A stretch of DNA of 64,000 bases from Hofstenia miamia (Eukaryota > Xenacoelomorpha > Acoela > Hofsteniidae), in contig CABFPE010000050.1 of NCBI GenBank assembly GCA_900660155.1, positions 258,295-322,294 of the forward strand, given 5' to 3'. Under the pieces are notes generated by a model. The model ran no database searches, was not told where the DNA came from, and saw nothing but the letters and a program-made list of their open reading frames with translations. Positions 37,041 through 48,450 of the stretch are shown here, in pieces. Position 1 is the stretch's first letter, and every line of letters begins with the position of its first letter. Made by a program: the position numbers and the translations under genes.

Positions 37041-37773
37041 GATGGCGGCTAAAAATAATGGAAGCGACTTTGCCCCCTTGGTTTTGCCAAAAAGTATTAT
37101 TATCGACAGATACTAATCTCTCATAGTTGACACTTGTTTTGACTTGGTTGCATAATACAAATTAATCTAACTGATCGTATAATTTTACAATATTTCTAAT
37201 CATAATTTGTTTCGATCTTATTCTCTTTCTAAATCGACGTTAGCAGCTTGGTTAATTTGGATGATGCTACATGATGATAAGGAAAAGCTTCGAATTTTAC
37301 CAGCGTGTCTGGACGAATTCATATTGGTACTGTTACTGATATCTGTCGAAGGTAACGACAACTTTTAGTTCGGCTTTGAACAGGTAAAAAAAGTTTGGGC
37401 TGCTGCTACTAAACGACCAGCTAATCCAGAGAAACAATTTATGGAAATAACCATTGACCAACCATCACAAATCTCATCAGCAGTACAAGGGATGAAATGG
37501 CTGGCAGAATACCTTAATTTTGGTGATAATATCATTGTTCAACGTATACTTGGTGCTGTTTCCAACAAATTAAAGCCAAGAGTGGTCATGTTCTTGGAAG
37601 CCAATAAGTCAGCCACTACAGATGATTTAGTTAGATTTTTGATCAAGATTCCAGATGAACCTGAAACTATGGGAATATGTGCTACTGGTTCTTTTTTCCG
37701 TTATTGTAAGAAGATGGGAAACGAAATACAGTTTTGTCCTGTTCTACCGGATCTGTCGAAAGTGACTTCCTAA
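37041..37773 (+). pseudogene. Gag of Gypsy element B
   Basis: ATG 37041 starts MAAKNNGSDFAPLVLPK, a gag-like opening, which is then interrupted. From about 37255 the frame AWLIWMMLHDDKEKLRILPA resumes gag, followed after a stop by 37441-37773 with AEYLNFGDNIIVQRILGAVSNKLKP, typical of the capsid region of such elements. A stretch after 37773 (WKTGHMKSNCK) looks like a ruined zinc knuckle. Confidence 0.6.
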
Positions 37774-37799
37774 ATGTGGAAAACAGGCCACATGAAAAG

Positions 37800-38298
37800 C
37801 AATTGCAAGATATCTCAGAATTCAAAAACTAGTTGTGGCTGCAGGGTCCTCCTTTAGCACTGCAGCCAATATCCCTATCAAAGCATATCTTCAACCTGCT
37901 GTTTGGATAGCGGATCTCCGTTTTCATTTATCAATTGTGAGTGGTTGCATACCCTAGGAGCAGCGAAACTATTTAACCAGCCTGTCAAGTTCAAAATTTG
38001 GTATCTGTCAATGGTAACATTTTCACGGCTGATAAACAAGTATCGCTAATTGCTGAAACTCCTAAAGATAAAGTTTCATTGGATTTTTTATTATTAAATC
38101 ACCCATTTCGGTTATTATTTCGAGGATTCGCTAATGAAGTTAGGATGTTCTATTAATTACGCCGATAAGACAGTTACTTTTCAGTCTCCTACACCTATAA
38201 GTACGATCGATGATAACATTAAACTTAGTAACTCCCAGTTCCTTAAACAGTTCGCTTTAGGCAAGTGGGCAGCCCACAAACCACTGAAGGATTTGTTG
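37800..38298 (+). pseudogene. Protease region of Gypsy element B, degenerate
   Basis: The stretch has DSGSPFSFINCEW in frame near 37910, a plausible retropepsin active site (DSGS), followed by broken frames up to the start of RT. Confidence 0.45.
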
Positions 38299-39030
38299 TT
38301 AGAATTCTGAGACGTATTCTCGTGTTCTCAAGAAGATATAGGTCGAACTAGCTTCGTATGTCACAAGATTAATACAGGTGATGAGGGACCTATTTTTATT
38401 AGACCATTTAGACGCATTCGAGTCGAAAATAAAGTCATAAATAGTCATGTTCAATCGATGTTGAAACACGATATTATTGAGGAGGCACAATCTGAATGGA
38501 ATTCGCCAGTCTTTCTGGTTCCCAAGAAGGTCAATACTAAGAGATTCGTAGTTGATTTCAGGTCTCTTAATGCTATCACCAAAAAGGACAAGTTCACAAT
38601 ACCTCATATTGATGATGCTTTAGATGAAATATCAGATTCAAAATGGTTCTCACTAATTGATCTACATCTGGTTATTGGCAGGTACCCTTGAACACAGAGG
38701 ATCGCACCAAAACAGCTTTCCAAACGACCGAAGGACATTTTCAAATTAAGGTTATGCCATTTGGCCTGAGTAAAATGGGAGCCACTTTCCAGCATATAGT
38801 CAAAGGGTTGAAAATTCCCGTTTACGTGGATGATGGCATGGAACATACTAAGTCTGTTGATAATATAAGCAAATTACGCGAGTTATTTTGCCGTCTGAGA
38901 GATGCTAATCTAACACTCAAACCCTCCAAAAGCAAATTCGGACAAAAAGAAGTCAAATATCTTGGTTTCGTTGTCGGCAAAGGCGTTATTAAACCTGATC
39001 CCGAGAAAACTCTTGTATATAAAATTTCGA
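38299..39030 (+). pseudogene. Reverse transcriptase of Gypsy element B
   Basis: In order: HDIIEEAQSEWNSPVFLVPKK, FVVDFRSLNAIT, WFSLIDL (catalytic Asp), a frameshift near 38680, KTAFQTTEGHFQ, VMPFGLSKMGATFQ, VYVDDG (catalytic Asp pair), LTLKPSKSKFGQKEVKYLGFVV. The RT fold is complete apart from one frameshift, so decay is less advanced than in element A. Confidence 0.9.
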
Positions 39031-39239
39031 GGTACCTACAACACCAGCTATGTTACAGACATTTCTTGGTGCACATTCTATTTTCGGTTTATTCACAAAT
39101 TTGCGCTTATTGCACAACCGCTATACGAGATCCAGTTCAAGTCTCCAAAGGCCTTCACTAGATGCTGGAATGATGTTCATCTCAATGCATTTGTTAGGCA
39201 TTGTCAGAAGATTCCAACCCGAAACAACCAAATTTTCAG

Positions 39240-39570
39240 AAACCATTTAACATCGAAATTGACGCGTCTAGTATCGGCTGAGGTGCGGCTCTTTCAAGAC
39301 TCAACCTGAAAACCTGTCGCATTTGCCAGTCATAAATTCTCGTCAGCGGAGCGTAATTATTCCACTACTGACCGAGAATTTTTTGCTCTGCAATGGGCTG
39401 TTATCAAGTTTCACCCATATGTTCACGGTCTTTTACGAGGAAGGCCTAACAATGGACGACAGGCCCGATATCCGCAGAATCTATGTGAGTACGATTTCAA
39501 CTTGTGTTACATCCGCGGTATGGCAAATATAGTTGCGGATGCTCTAAGTCGGTCCATGCCCTCCATGCTG
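39240..39570 (+). pseudogene. RNase H region of Gypsy element B
   Basis: FNIEIDASSIG (first catalytic Asp) near 39245 and NLCYIRGMANIVADALSRSM near 39500-39560 bracket a stretch with several stops. The latter is the usual C-terminal signature of the domain. Confidence 0.75.
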
Positions 39571-39639
39571 AATCTATTGGCGCATGAATTTATTCCTGAA
39601 AACAGTGTATTGGCCGTGTCACTAGTGAATAACCAAACG

Positions 39640-40460
39640 GACGAAAACGACATTATCGCTAAGTACCATAATGCTGGACATTTTTGTCTTGATAAAAATC
39701 GCCATGCCTATTGGAAGCAGGACATAGAGAGGATTTATTAACCAGTGTGATACATGCGGTCATAAGTCATATGGATGTTCAAAGAGATTACAAGGCGAGC
39801 TTCCACAAGACACTCTTCCTTGAGAGTTCATATGCATCAATTTGGTCGACCAACTGAGAAATGGTGTTCATGGGGAAAGATTCGTTCTTACGATGATTGA
39901 TTTGGCGTCCAGATGGCCTTTGAGAGCAGTAAATGCTCAGTCCGTTACTAATGCTTTTCTTAAGAACTGGATTTGGAAACATGGCGCTCCTCACATCATT
40001 CTCTCTGATTGGGGTACACAATTCACTTCCCGGGTATTCAATGAATTGATGAAAACTTTTAATATTACCAAGTCTCAAACAACAGCTTATAATCCCAAAG
40101 GTAATGGAATGATTGAGCGCGTACATCGCAAGTTCAAAGATTGTCTATGTTGTGATGAGAAAAATTGGGTTGATGCTCTACCACACACTGTTTTTCAATT
40201 AAACACTTCAATCAGTTCCTCCTCACAAGCATCGCCATTTAATATTCTTTATCGTGGTTCCCCAACATATCCGTTCTATTGGCTAAAAAATAACTCAGCT
40301 TTTAAAAAGAATTGTTCACGTTTACGGTGTCCTCGTTTTATCCAATCGAAAGCAAACGTTCCAGCAGATTCCCTGTCCCCACGTTTTTTGGAGCGAATCA
40401 TGGTCTCGGATCGTATATCTAAGCAAATGGTTAGATGCATTTATGGCACCGTCATTCGGT
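39640..40460 (+). pseudogene. Integrase of Gypsy element B
   Basis: The frame 39842-40462 includes VLTMIDLASRWPLRAV, HIILSDWGTQF (second catalytic Asp) and NPKGNGMIERVHRKFKDCL (catalytic Glu). The zinc-binding end (39660-39780) is frameshifted. The C-terminal part loses similarity after ILYRGSP. Confidence 0.85.
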
Positions 40461-40483
40461 AACATCCTATGGATGGCTCTTTT

Positions 40484-40496
40484 GAAAATGGGAGAG
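40484..40496 (+). promoter_or_regulatory. Polypurine tract of Gypsy element B
   Basis: GAAAATGGGAGAG directly precedes the LTR start TGTTAAG. Such a tract primes plus-strand synthesis in LTR elements. Confidence 0.65.
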
Positions 40497-40614
40497 TGTT
40501 AAGATGTATAATTGCATTTGTGTTAGTGCCTGTTATGTCATACCTGGAACTTGTTGTATGGCATTGGTAACATAGATTGATTTTATGTTTCGCTTTACAC
40601 GGTTGTGTTTAACA
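40497..40614 (+). repeat. 3' LTR of Gypsy element B, 118 bp
   Basis: It runs TGTTAA...TTAACA. It is the same length as, and closely matches, the inverted copy at 56418-56535. Confidence 0.8.
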
Positions 40615-41059
40615 GCGTAGTTGTCTTTTACATCTAAATTCTGCTTTTCAACTTCAGTCTGTAATTCGAAATCCCCACCAAAGTTCTGAACTAATATTTG
40701 TGTTTATAAGAGAAAGATAACTCCATGTAGATGCAGATTAACTGAATCCTCTGTCAAATTGGCTCCTGTTATAATCGAAATGTGAACCAATCTGTCCCTA
40801 AGATTTATCTCTATTTTGCTTAATTTCTTTTTATTTTATTCATAATATTAATTTGTTCACCATTTTCAACTATTCACTAGGAAACTTATCATTTTGTATA
40901 TTCGTTTCTATAAGCCAATGTCTACATTTTTCAAAATATTTAACTTATTAAATGCAAATAGAACTGTATTGTTGTACAAATATACTGAAGTAAATAATTA
41001 CATTAAAGACAAATATTGAAAGATAGTTATCAAAACGCAAACATTGTTATTTCTCTTCT
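40615..41059. other. Flank between Gypsy B and the 7TM gene
   Basis: AT-rich; it presumably holds the promoter of the downstream gene. No specific element was recognised. Confidence 0.35.
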
Positions 41060-41938
41060 ATGCGTTGTTCACATATATTAAAAACCTTAGCTTTCTTATA
41101 TATCGCTGATGATGTTGTTCGTTTTATAGGATTTTCCACATGCTTGATTCTATTTTTAAAGGTTTATAAAAAATGCACGCAAAATGGAAAAAATTTTGCT
41201 GTGGCATTTCAAATGATTCTTTTCTGCGCATATTGTGCAGTGGTACTTCTGGTAACACTTTTATATAAAGATCCATTGAACATGAAAAATGGCATTCCAA
41301 GACTAACAGCATTTATCATTTTTGATACTGCCCTTGAATTTTCATTTCTTCACTGCATGGATTTAATTTTCATATTTTTTGCTTACCAATCTATTCTAGC
41401 AGGAATTTTGCCTTTTAAATATCAACAACAGAAGATAGCTGTTTTAGGAATTTGCATTGGTAGCATTTTTGCAGTTTCATATATTCTCAAGGCCATCATC
41501 TACATTGTTTTCATAAATATTGCTACCAAAAGAGAGCAATATATGGCTGAAGAATTCTATAATAAATTAGTTTCTGTTGGATCTCTGATAATGAATATTA
41601 TGGGTCTTATAGTGCTGCATAAGACTAAAAGTCCTACACAAACAGCGCAAATCATGTATGAAGACCGCAGCACAATCGAGTTTACAGGAGAAGAATGCAT
41701 AAGAAGCAATGTCTATAGGCATGTGCATCTAGTCTTTGGATATCAAGGAATCTTAACTTCTTTCTTCAATATATTTGATCATTTCTTACTTCATAAAATA
41801 ACTTCAGTTATGTTGAAGATTACAAATTGCTATACACATATGGCTATAGTTGTCTATTCTATTTGCTTCATCACTTTATTGGGTGTTGTATTTCCCATGA
41901 TAATTTTATTGATTTTAATCTGTAAACGCGTTTCATGA
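41060..41938 (+). CDS. Multi-pass membrane protein, seven-helix receptor-like, single exon
   Basis: An uninterrupted 292-codon frame encodes a very hydrophobic protein. Hydrophobic segments lie at about residues 8-30, 47-68, 84-108, 124-150, 168-184, 223-243 and 255-287, which suggests seven helices. The short loops are basic (KVYKKC after the first). There is no clear N-terminal signal peptide and no DRY or NPxxY motif, so it is not an ordinary rhodopsin-type receptor; small invertebrate chemoreceptor families are a possible comparison. It is flanked by retroelement debris yet fully open, which suggests selection or recent origin. Function is not assigned. An upstream exon cannot be excluded. 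Confidence 0.6.
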   Translation: MRCSHILKTLAFLYIADDVVRFIGFSTCLILFLKVYKKCTQNGKNFAVAFQMILFCAYCAVVLLVTLLYKDPLNMKNGIPRLTAFIIFDTALEFSFLHCMDLIFIFFAYQSILAGILPFKYQQQKIAVLGICIGSIFAVSYILKAIIYIVFINIATKREQYMAEEFYNKLVSVGSLIMNIMGLIVLHKTKSPTQTAQIMYEDRSTIEFTGEECIRSNVYRHVHLVFGYQGILTSFFNIFDHFLLHKITSVMLKITNCYTHMAIVVYSICFITLLGVVFPMIILLILICKRVS

Positions 41939-42030
41939 ATTTTAATTTCACTAAAAATAATTATCCCTTGTATTGATTTTTACCAAATTTGTTTCTGACT
42001 TTTTAATAAACATACATGTATAAAAAATAT

Positions 42031-42480
42031 TTAACTTAGAAAAATTACCATTTTGCCAAAAGATTTGGTAAGATAATTGACATTAGGAACACAGTCAGCT
42101 CGTGTTGTTCCCAGTACATTTGAAAGAGTCCTAAACCCTCTAATTTGTTTGGAGCACACTTTGTTTTGAAGTGAATGGATAGATTGTAGTGTCACAAATG
42201 TGGCAGGATTTTGGGATGTTTTTTCATTTTGAAAACTTGGACAAAATGTAGACCAATTCACTACATGTAAGAGAATTATATTATTTCCTTTCGTTTTTAT
42301 ACAGCAAATTCCGAGCCTGTGAATAAGTAGGCTTTAATGTAGGTAATCGACTTTTTTGCTTAGTAAATTTAGCATTTTTTAATTGTGTTGGTAAGATCAG
42401 TGACATTAGGAACATGGTCAGTTGGTGTTGTACGAAGAATATTTGAAAGAGCCACGATATTGAATTCCTAACAGCCACAT
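42031..42480 (-). other. Two related coding-like segments in direct repeat
   Basis: On the minus strand, 42240-42043 encodes a 66-codon open stretch ending at a plausible donor (AAAATG|GTAATT) and containing LSNVLGTTRADCVPNVNYLT. The stretch 42455-42380 encodes LSNILRTTPTDHVPNVTDLT. The two share about 75 bases. They could be duplicated exons of an unknown gene or fragments of a repeated element. Confidence 0.35.
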
Positions 42481-44505
42481 ATAAGAAATATTGATTTAGA
42501 CAAAATCACTCTCCTATTTTTCAATCGGCAATAAATATTAAATGATATCAAAACAATTTTCGTAATACGCCATGCAGAGATCTTGGAGAAATACATTTAA
42601 TGAAACATGGCTTTTAATAAATAGTCTAGTTTCCTACATCATTTCAAAATATTACATCTATTCTAAAGCAATAGTCTAGTTTCGTACATCATTTCAAATA
42701 TTACATGCTATTCTAAAAGCCCGGTTAAATTTCCCTCAATTTTATCACTGATGACTGCTATAATGAATTTCCAACAAATCAGGAGTTTTGAAATTTTTTT
42801 CATAGTTGTCTTGAACAAAATTAAGATGTGTTAACAGGGTTATAGATTGATAATATTTTACAAGTTGATAACTGGTATATGTCTAATATTTTCAATAAAG
42901 AGGACTAACAGCTATGTAGAACCTATAAAAGCGGAACCATAAGTAAACTGATTACTTGCAAGGATACATTGATAATTTGTAAGTTTATTTATTGAATGTC
43001 CTCAGCAGTATAATTAATGATCACCCAAAATACACGTAGGGGAAGTGTAGGGAATATGAGACCGTTATACTCATTTATCTGAATTGCATAAACAGGAATG
43101 CAGATACACACTAATCTGTTTTAACTATGCCTTCAGCGACCATTTGTATATCTAGGTACCATAATAATAGCTAAATTTTTTATACTTAATGAGATAATAG
43201 GCTTAGTGACGTCAGAGCTAGATAATCTCCAATTACCGACCTATGTAGGTAGCACGAGACTGCNATATATATATATATATATAGCAGTAGCAATTGAGTC
43301 CAAACGAATATGTTTGCAACTCAATGCATAAATTCAATAAAATCCTGCCTATACTGCTGCCCTAGGAATGTACAATGATAATTGACACAGAAGCGGAAAT
43401 TTTCTTGGGCTTAATACATATATTTCAAAATTTTAAAAAATTATAAATAATAAATTTATTGTTATTATTGGTGATATTTTAATTCCCTAATTTTATGATC
43501 AAGGTATCCAAAATTATGACTGAAATATTCAAATATAACCTTAAATTTGTTGAAAGTATGACCTATATTTTTCTAATGAACCTTTCCACTTTCAAAATTC
43601 CAAAAATGTAACATATTTTAGTTCTGAAATTGAAATAAATCAATGACATATTTCTAGATAATGCTTGGGTTAGATTTTAAATCCTGACTATTTACATAAC
43701 ATTATGAACATCAAATGATACCGTAAAAGCCCGGTTTACAGTAATGGAGATATTTCATTGTGACTACTGTCATCAAAAATATGAAAATTAGATCTTGTCA
43801 ACATCATGGTTATTGAGAATCCAGCATATTTAACTGTCGACCAAAGTGAATACTTTGCTGTCGACATAGTTCGACTTTTGAAATGCCTGAAACTGTATTA
43901 ATAGCAGTCCTTCGCAATGCTCCTAAGGCTTCAAATGCTAGAGAGCAAACAAAATCCCTTCTTTTTCACATACATTTGCATGAGTCTGATAGATGACAAT
44001 CCTGCAGAACTATAAATACAATGTATGGGGTCTTTAAGAGACCGCATGGTCAACCCAGATTTCCTGGATACCCGAGCAACAGAATTGGCATCTGCATTCA
44101 TTTGCAAAAATTAAGTAGTAGAACAAATGAATGCCGCCCTTATAGAAATAGTTAAAATTGAGGAGACATAACAACAACAAACGTGCATTTATGGTTTCCA
44201 TTGATTTGCAGTTTTCCTCTAAATTTCACTTAAATAAGTTTATAAAATCAAAAAATTTGATGAAAATATGACTGGTACATCTAGTCATTGAGGATAATAA
44301 GATAAAAAGAGGTATTCGCTTTACCAAATTATTAACAATATAAACGGAGGCTCGTAGCCTCATTATCATCTAGGAGGTCGACGCGAATTTAGGAAGGGTT
44401 GATAGGAATCTGCCGTTAATTTTGATTAGCATTTCATCCAGGATTTCGAAAAGGAGAGAGAAATCTTTTTTAAATTTTAGGGAATTCTATTGCTGAATAT
44501 ATATA
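42481..44505. other. Intergenic, single N at 43264 beside (TA)n
   Basis: No supported gene. A short direct repeat (AGTCTAGTTTCSTACATCATTTCAAA) lies near 42622 and 42674. Confidence 0.4.
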
Positions 44506-46280
44506 CAGTGCTGGACAAAAGTTTAGCATCAAGCATTATTTTTAACAAAAAATGATTAATCAACCTTGCAGAATGTGTATAGTATAAACCTAATGAATCT
44601 AACAACTATACTAATCATATCCCAATTTTACGTGCCTGTATAGAAAATAAGAATTCCAGAAATAGGCGGCATGTACATGTCTGAATGTATTTTTGCAAAT
44701 GGTAAAGCACATGTACAGTAAGCAAAAGGTATTGAGAAATAAAATGAAAATAATCTAAAAACAAATCAAAGCAATAACCTAAAGTCTTTCAATATTTTGT
44801 GGGATAACCTTTGTTTTTCAACACAGCTGAAAATCGATGGGGCATACTGTCCACCACTGCATGACATGTTTCTTTGGTAATTTCCTTGCACCAGATTTTC
44901 TTGATTGCTTCTTTTAAATCTGCGATGTTCTTCAAATTTTCATGTGATAGCTTACTTTTTAGAATCTGCCAAAGATTCTTGATCAGATTAAGGTCAGGCG
45001 AATTACCAGGCCATTCCAACACTACGATATTCCATTCTTGAATCCATTCTTTGACCTTGCGAGCTGAATGGCATGGGTCATTATCATGTTGGAACACATT
45101 CGCCTTGCAAATGTCCATAAAAATCGGCAATTTCTCCTCAAGTACTTCAATGTATTTTTGAGCATTCATGCGGCAGTTTTTAGGCAGGAATGTCAAAGCT
45201 CCTCTTCGTTTATAACTGAAACAGCCCCAGACCATAATTGACTGGGGTGCTTCTTTGTTTTGACCATGAAGCGTGGATTTAATGGAGAGCTCCCAATTGG
45301 CCGTTGAACAAACTGTAGAGTAGCTGGTGCCAAGTCAAAATTGCTTTCATCACTAAATATCATACTTCTCCACTGCTCAAACGTCCAATCCTTGTGTGTT
45401 CAACAGAATTGTAGTCTCTTGGAAAGCATTGCCTTTGTAATTAGGGGTTTCTTTGTTGGTTTTTTAGCTTTTGAATGAAATGAACTGACCAATCGTCGCC
45501 TGATGGTTCATGTAGACACTCCAAGGGTTGAGTGTTGATCTCTCTTGATATCTGTTGCGGTAACAAACGGATTCTTGACTGCAGCTCTATGGATTGCTGC
45601 ATCATCCCATGTTGATGTCTTGTGAGGACGCCCACTTCTCAGTAAAGACTCGGTAGTTCCCATGACCCAATGTTTCTGCAAAGTTCTTGTAACAGCTGAC
45701 TGAGACACTCCAAGGTCAGCTGCAATCTCACAATGGGTTTTCATTGTATGCATGGACAAGCTCACAATAGAGTGACGGACTGTGTCTGGTAGTTGCGCTT
45801 TCTTTGGCATGATTATTAGAAATGAATTGACAATACTGCACTTCTAACGATCAAGAAGTTATGTACATGAATGCAATTCAATTTAACCGATAGAAATCGG
45901 ACCAATAGAAATAAACACAACATGAGTGAATCACTTAATTAAATGTCGTTTAGTTTTGTGTGACGCCAATCAGTGTAAATCAAAGCGTATAAATCGATAG
46001 ATAAGAATCAACGAATAGGCCTTTGTAAATGCTGCGTGGAAATGTTGAACTCTATAATATTGGGTGCTCGGCTTATGTAGAAATAGACTACCATAAATGC
46101 ATATAGGCCTAAATATTCTACCTTATATATATTCTACATGCTCATAGATGTTATTAAAGGTCAATATATTGGTTGGCTTCTTCTGTACTTTTGATATTTC
46201 TCGTTCTGAAAATGATAGAGATAGATTAACAAATATTTCAACAAAAAGATTACTTGATGCTAAACTTTTGTCCAGCACTG
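44506..46280 (-). mobile_element. Tc1 transposon, 1775 bp, with 28-bp inverted ends
   Basis: The ends CAGTGCTGGACAAAAGTTTA... (44506-44533) and their exact inverse (46253-46280) are each flanked by TA, the Tc1 target. The transposase gene lies on the minus strand. Confidence 0.92.
44789..45810 (-). pseudogene. Tc1 transposase, frameshifted and catalytic Glu replaced
   Basis: ATG 45810 starts MPKKAQLPDTVRHSIVSLS with a paired-like helix-turn-helix (IAADLGVSQSAVTRTLQ) and the GRP linker (SGRPHKT). A frameshift occurs near 45550, after which EINTQPLECLHEPSGDDWSV continues. The catalytic part has FSDESNFDL (first Asp), FQHDNDPCHSARK (second Asp) and WPGNSPDLNLIKNLW, where the usual third acidic residue of NPIENLW is Lys. 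Frames change again between 45441 and 45235. The protein would mediate cut-and-paste transposition but cannot be active as it stands. Confidence 0.9.
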
Positions 46281-46613
46281 TATATATTTTACAGAATTCT
46301 AAAAAAAATTGCTCCCTACGATACAATAAATTTCCCAAACTTTAAAACTGAAAATATTCATAACAAACGTACATTTATTGTGCAAAATTCTATTATTAAT
46401 ACCTCTATCCTTTGATTAAATGAATTGTTTACAGAAATTAAGAAAGCCAAATCTCGAAAATCCTTTAAAAGTACAATAACACATTTATTTATAAATCGCA
46501 TAGGACTGAATTGTTCGAATATAAGTGAAGAGGGTTTAAATTTATTAACGCTGACTATAGTACTAAAAGAGATTTAAATGCCTTTATATAAATGTAATTA
46601 TAACTTACCTAGT

Positions 46614-46655
<42 letters not shown>

Positions 46656-46817
46656 GTATATATATATACTGTCTCTTATAAAAATATTCGCCTGCAATAT
46701 ATTTTGCCATAAAAATAATTTAAACAATTATCAAGTTTTTTAAAGACCTATTTGAACGGCTTCTGCATTTACCCAAATACAAAAATGTGAAGGAAAGCGT
46801 ATGTAGATAATACTCAC
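46281..46817. other. Sequence between Tc1 and the DCAF1-like exons, with (TA)n
   Basis: A (TA)n run lies at 46618-46650. A possible acceptor (TTGCAG at 46697-46692, minus strand) is followed by an open stretch ANIFIRDSIY that might be a third exon of the DCAF1-like gene, but the frame closes inside the repeat. Confidence 0.35.
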
Positions 46818-47109
46818 AGCGTTGCAGCGTATTGCACACTTGAGCATTTGAGCGTAGTAAAAATCTGTATGAATTTGTGTATAGGGTCGATCATCATAAG
46901 GATCGGGATCACGACGATAAAAATGCATAATTTCAACTTCTATCAAATCAGACAACCTAAAAATTATATTCACATAAAAATTCCTGAATTCAAAATACAT
47001 ACCTATTCAAATGAATTTCCGGATTTTCGGGAGGAGTATCTTGAGAATCTGACCAAATGCGTAGCAATCTTTTAAATTCTTCTAACGGTGTTTCCTTTTC
47101 TACTGACAT
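46818..47109 (-). CDS. First two exons of a DCAF1/VprBP homologue
   Basis: Exon 1 is 47109-47003 and exon 2 is 46956-46818, joined in phase over a 46-base GT-AG intron, with a consensus donor GTGAGT after 46818. The 82 residues include LEEFKRLLRIWSD, LSDLIEVEIMHFYRRDPDPYDDRP and a following helix. Human DCAF1 has the equivalent LTTLLEQWE, MSQLIEKETEEYRKGDPDPFDDRHP in the same N-terminal place. Family knowledge: DCAF1 is the substrate receptor of the CUL4-DDB1 ubiquitin ligase (and an EDVP subunit) in the nucleus. The rest of the long protein is not recognised in the window, and a Tc1 element sits 540 bases downstream, so the gene may have long introns or be truncated. Confidence 0.75.
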
Positions 47110-47870
47110 TATCTAAAATAATATTCTCTTTAAATTAACGAACGCATTGGAATACTTAATATTAGAAACACATTTTTTCAAATTCGCACTTCAATATAAT
47201 AAACAAATACAAGTTCACAAAATATACACAGTGTTAATTTAAAATTTGACTGCATTGACAGTGTTTTGTTTATGCAATGACATACTTTGACAGATAGCCT
47301 TGAAGATATTCCAGAGAAAATCAAAACGCTAAAGAAGGATAAGCTGGTTAAGCTATATATTTATGCAATTGACAATCTATTGCAAGTTATAATTATATTT
47401 GCGATAGCAACTGTATCAAAAATACAAGACAACACTAAGATTCAGTAATATGAAGCTCTATTGTGGTAGGAAGGAGATTAATGATGACCTTGGTATTAAT
47501 GAGCTTGTTGTCTAATTGAGAATGAGTGACTAACAAATCTTTGTCCAGTTCTATTAAATAATTTTCGAACTCTTACCTCATGAAAAGGTCAAGAAATTAT
47601 ATTCTAGTATTTTTACCAGATATTCTGATATTATGTGTTCAACTGAAACGCTTAGAGATTCCCTGGATAGGTTATTAAGTATAACATTTTATATGTCGAT
47701 TTGAATAACTGAGTTATCATTTTGACATTATCTATAAAGTCAATATAAACAGAACTTTATAATTATCATCATACACAAAGCGTTCAAACTGAAATAACTT
47801 TTGTTCATGAAATGATTGAAAAGCCTGATCTGTCATAGTATTTGAGGCAAACATTTCTGGCACAATATAG
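47110..47870. other. Upstream region of the DCAF1-like gene
   Basis: AT-rich and without recognised coding sequence. It should include the promoter of the DCAF1-like gene. Confidence 0.35.
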
Positions 47871-47879
47871 GAAAATTGT

Positions 47880-48450
47880 ATGAATAAGCTTAAAGAAACA
47901 GGATTAGTCAAGAATAGGCGTCGTTCAGGAAGATCAGCAATCAATTCAGAGACCGCTATCGACGTTGAGAGAGCATTCCATCATAGTACGAAAAAACATC
48001 ATCGGAGTTGGCATTCCATTTTTATGAGCTTACAAGATTTTGAAAATGAAATTACACAAGTGATGCACGAAGAAGTTTGTAATTCGAGATTGGAATGAGT
48101 ATCAAAATTTAAAGAATCTGAAGATTTTCTTGATGAAGTGACTTTTCTGATGAAGCAACGTTTCATGTAAAAGTTAAAGTGAATCACCACAATTGCCGCA
48201 TTTGATGAATGAGAAATTCGAGGACTAAGGAAGTCACACAACATTGTATCCTTTTCTTTCAAGAATCTATGATCAGTAGTCAGGTCTATATTACAATGCT
48301 GAAAAACTTTTTAACATGATTGTGCACTTTGCCACCATTTCTTGTTCCTGCACGACACCTTCCTGCAAAAAATGTATTGGACAGTGTGGACCAATCCACT
48401 GGCCATCGCATTCACCTGACTTGACTCTGTTGAGAATTTTGTTCGGGTCA
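47880..48450 (+). pseudogene. Decayed mariner-like transposase
   Basis: LKETGLVKNRRRSGRSA resembles the linker after the helix-turn-helix domain. DEATFHVKVKVNHHNCRI near 48136-48190 resembles the first catalytic Asp region (DEATFH). WIGQCGPIHWPSHSPDL near 48375-48425 resembles the WPxRSPDLTP site. Stops and frame changes lie between these, and no inverted ends were found. Confidence 0.6.

Larger units (their letters stand above)
36930..40614 (+). mobile_element. Ty3/Gypsy LTR retrotransposon B, inactive, with 118-bp 3' LTR
   Basis: The order leader, gag, pol (RT, RNase H, integrase), polypurine tract, LTR is readable on the plus strand, with frameshifts and stops throughout. The matching 5' LTR is missing here. 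A 5' fragment of the same family is at 56284-56535 on the minus strand. Confidence 0.8.

Noticed and set aside
46609-46691. Third exon of the DCAF1-like gene
   Set aside because: The splice sites look good but the frame reaches TAA inside the TA repeat before the donor.
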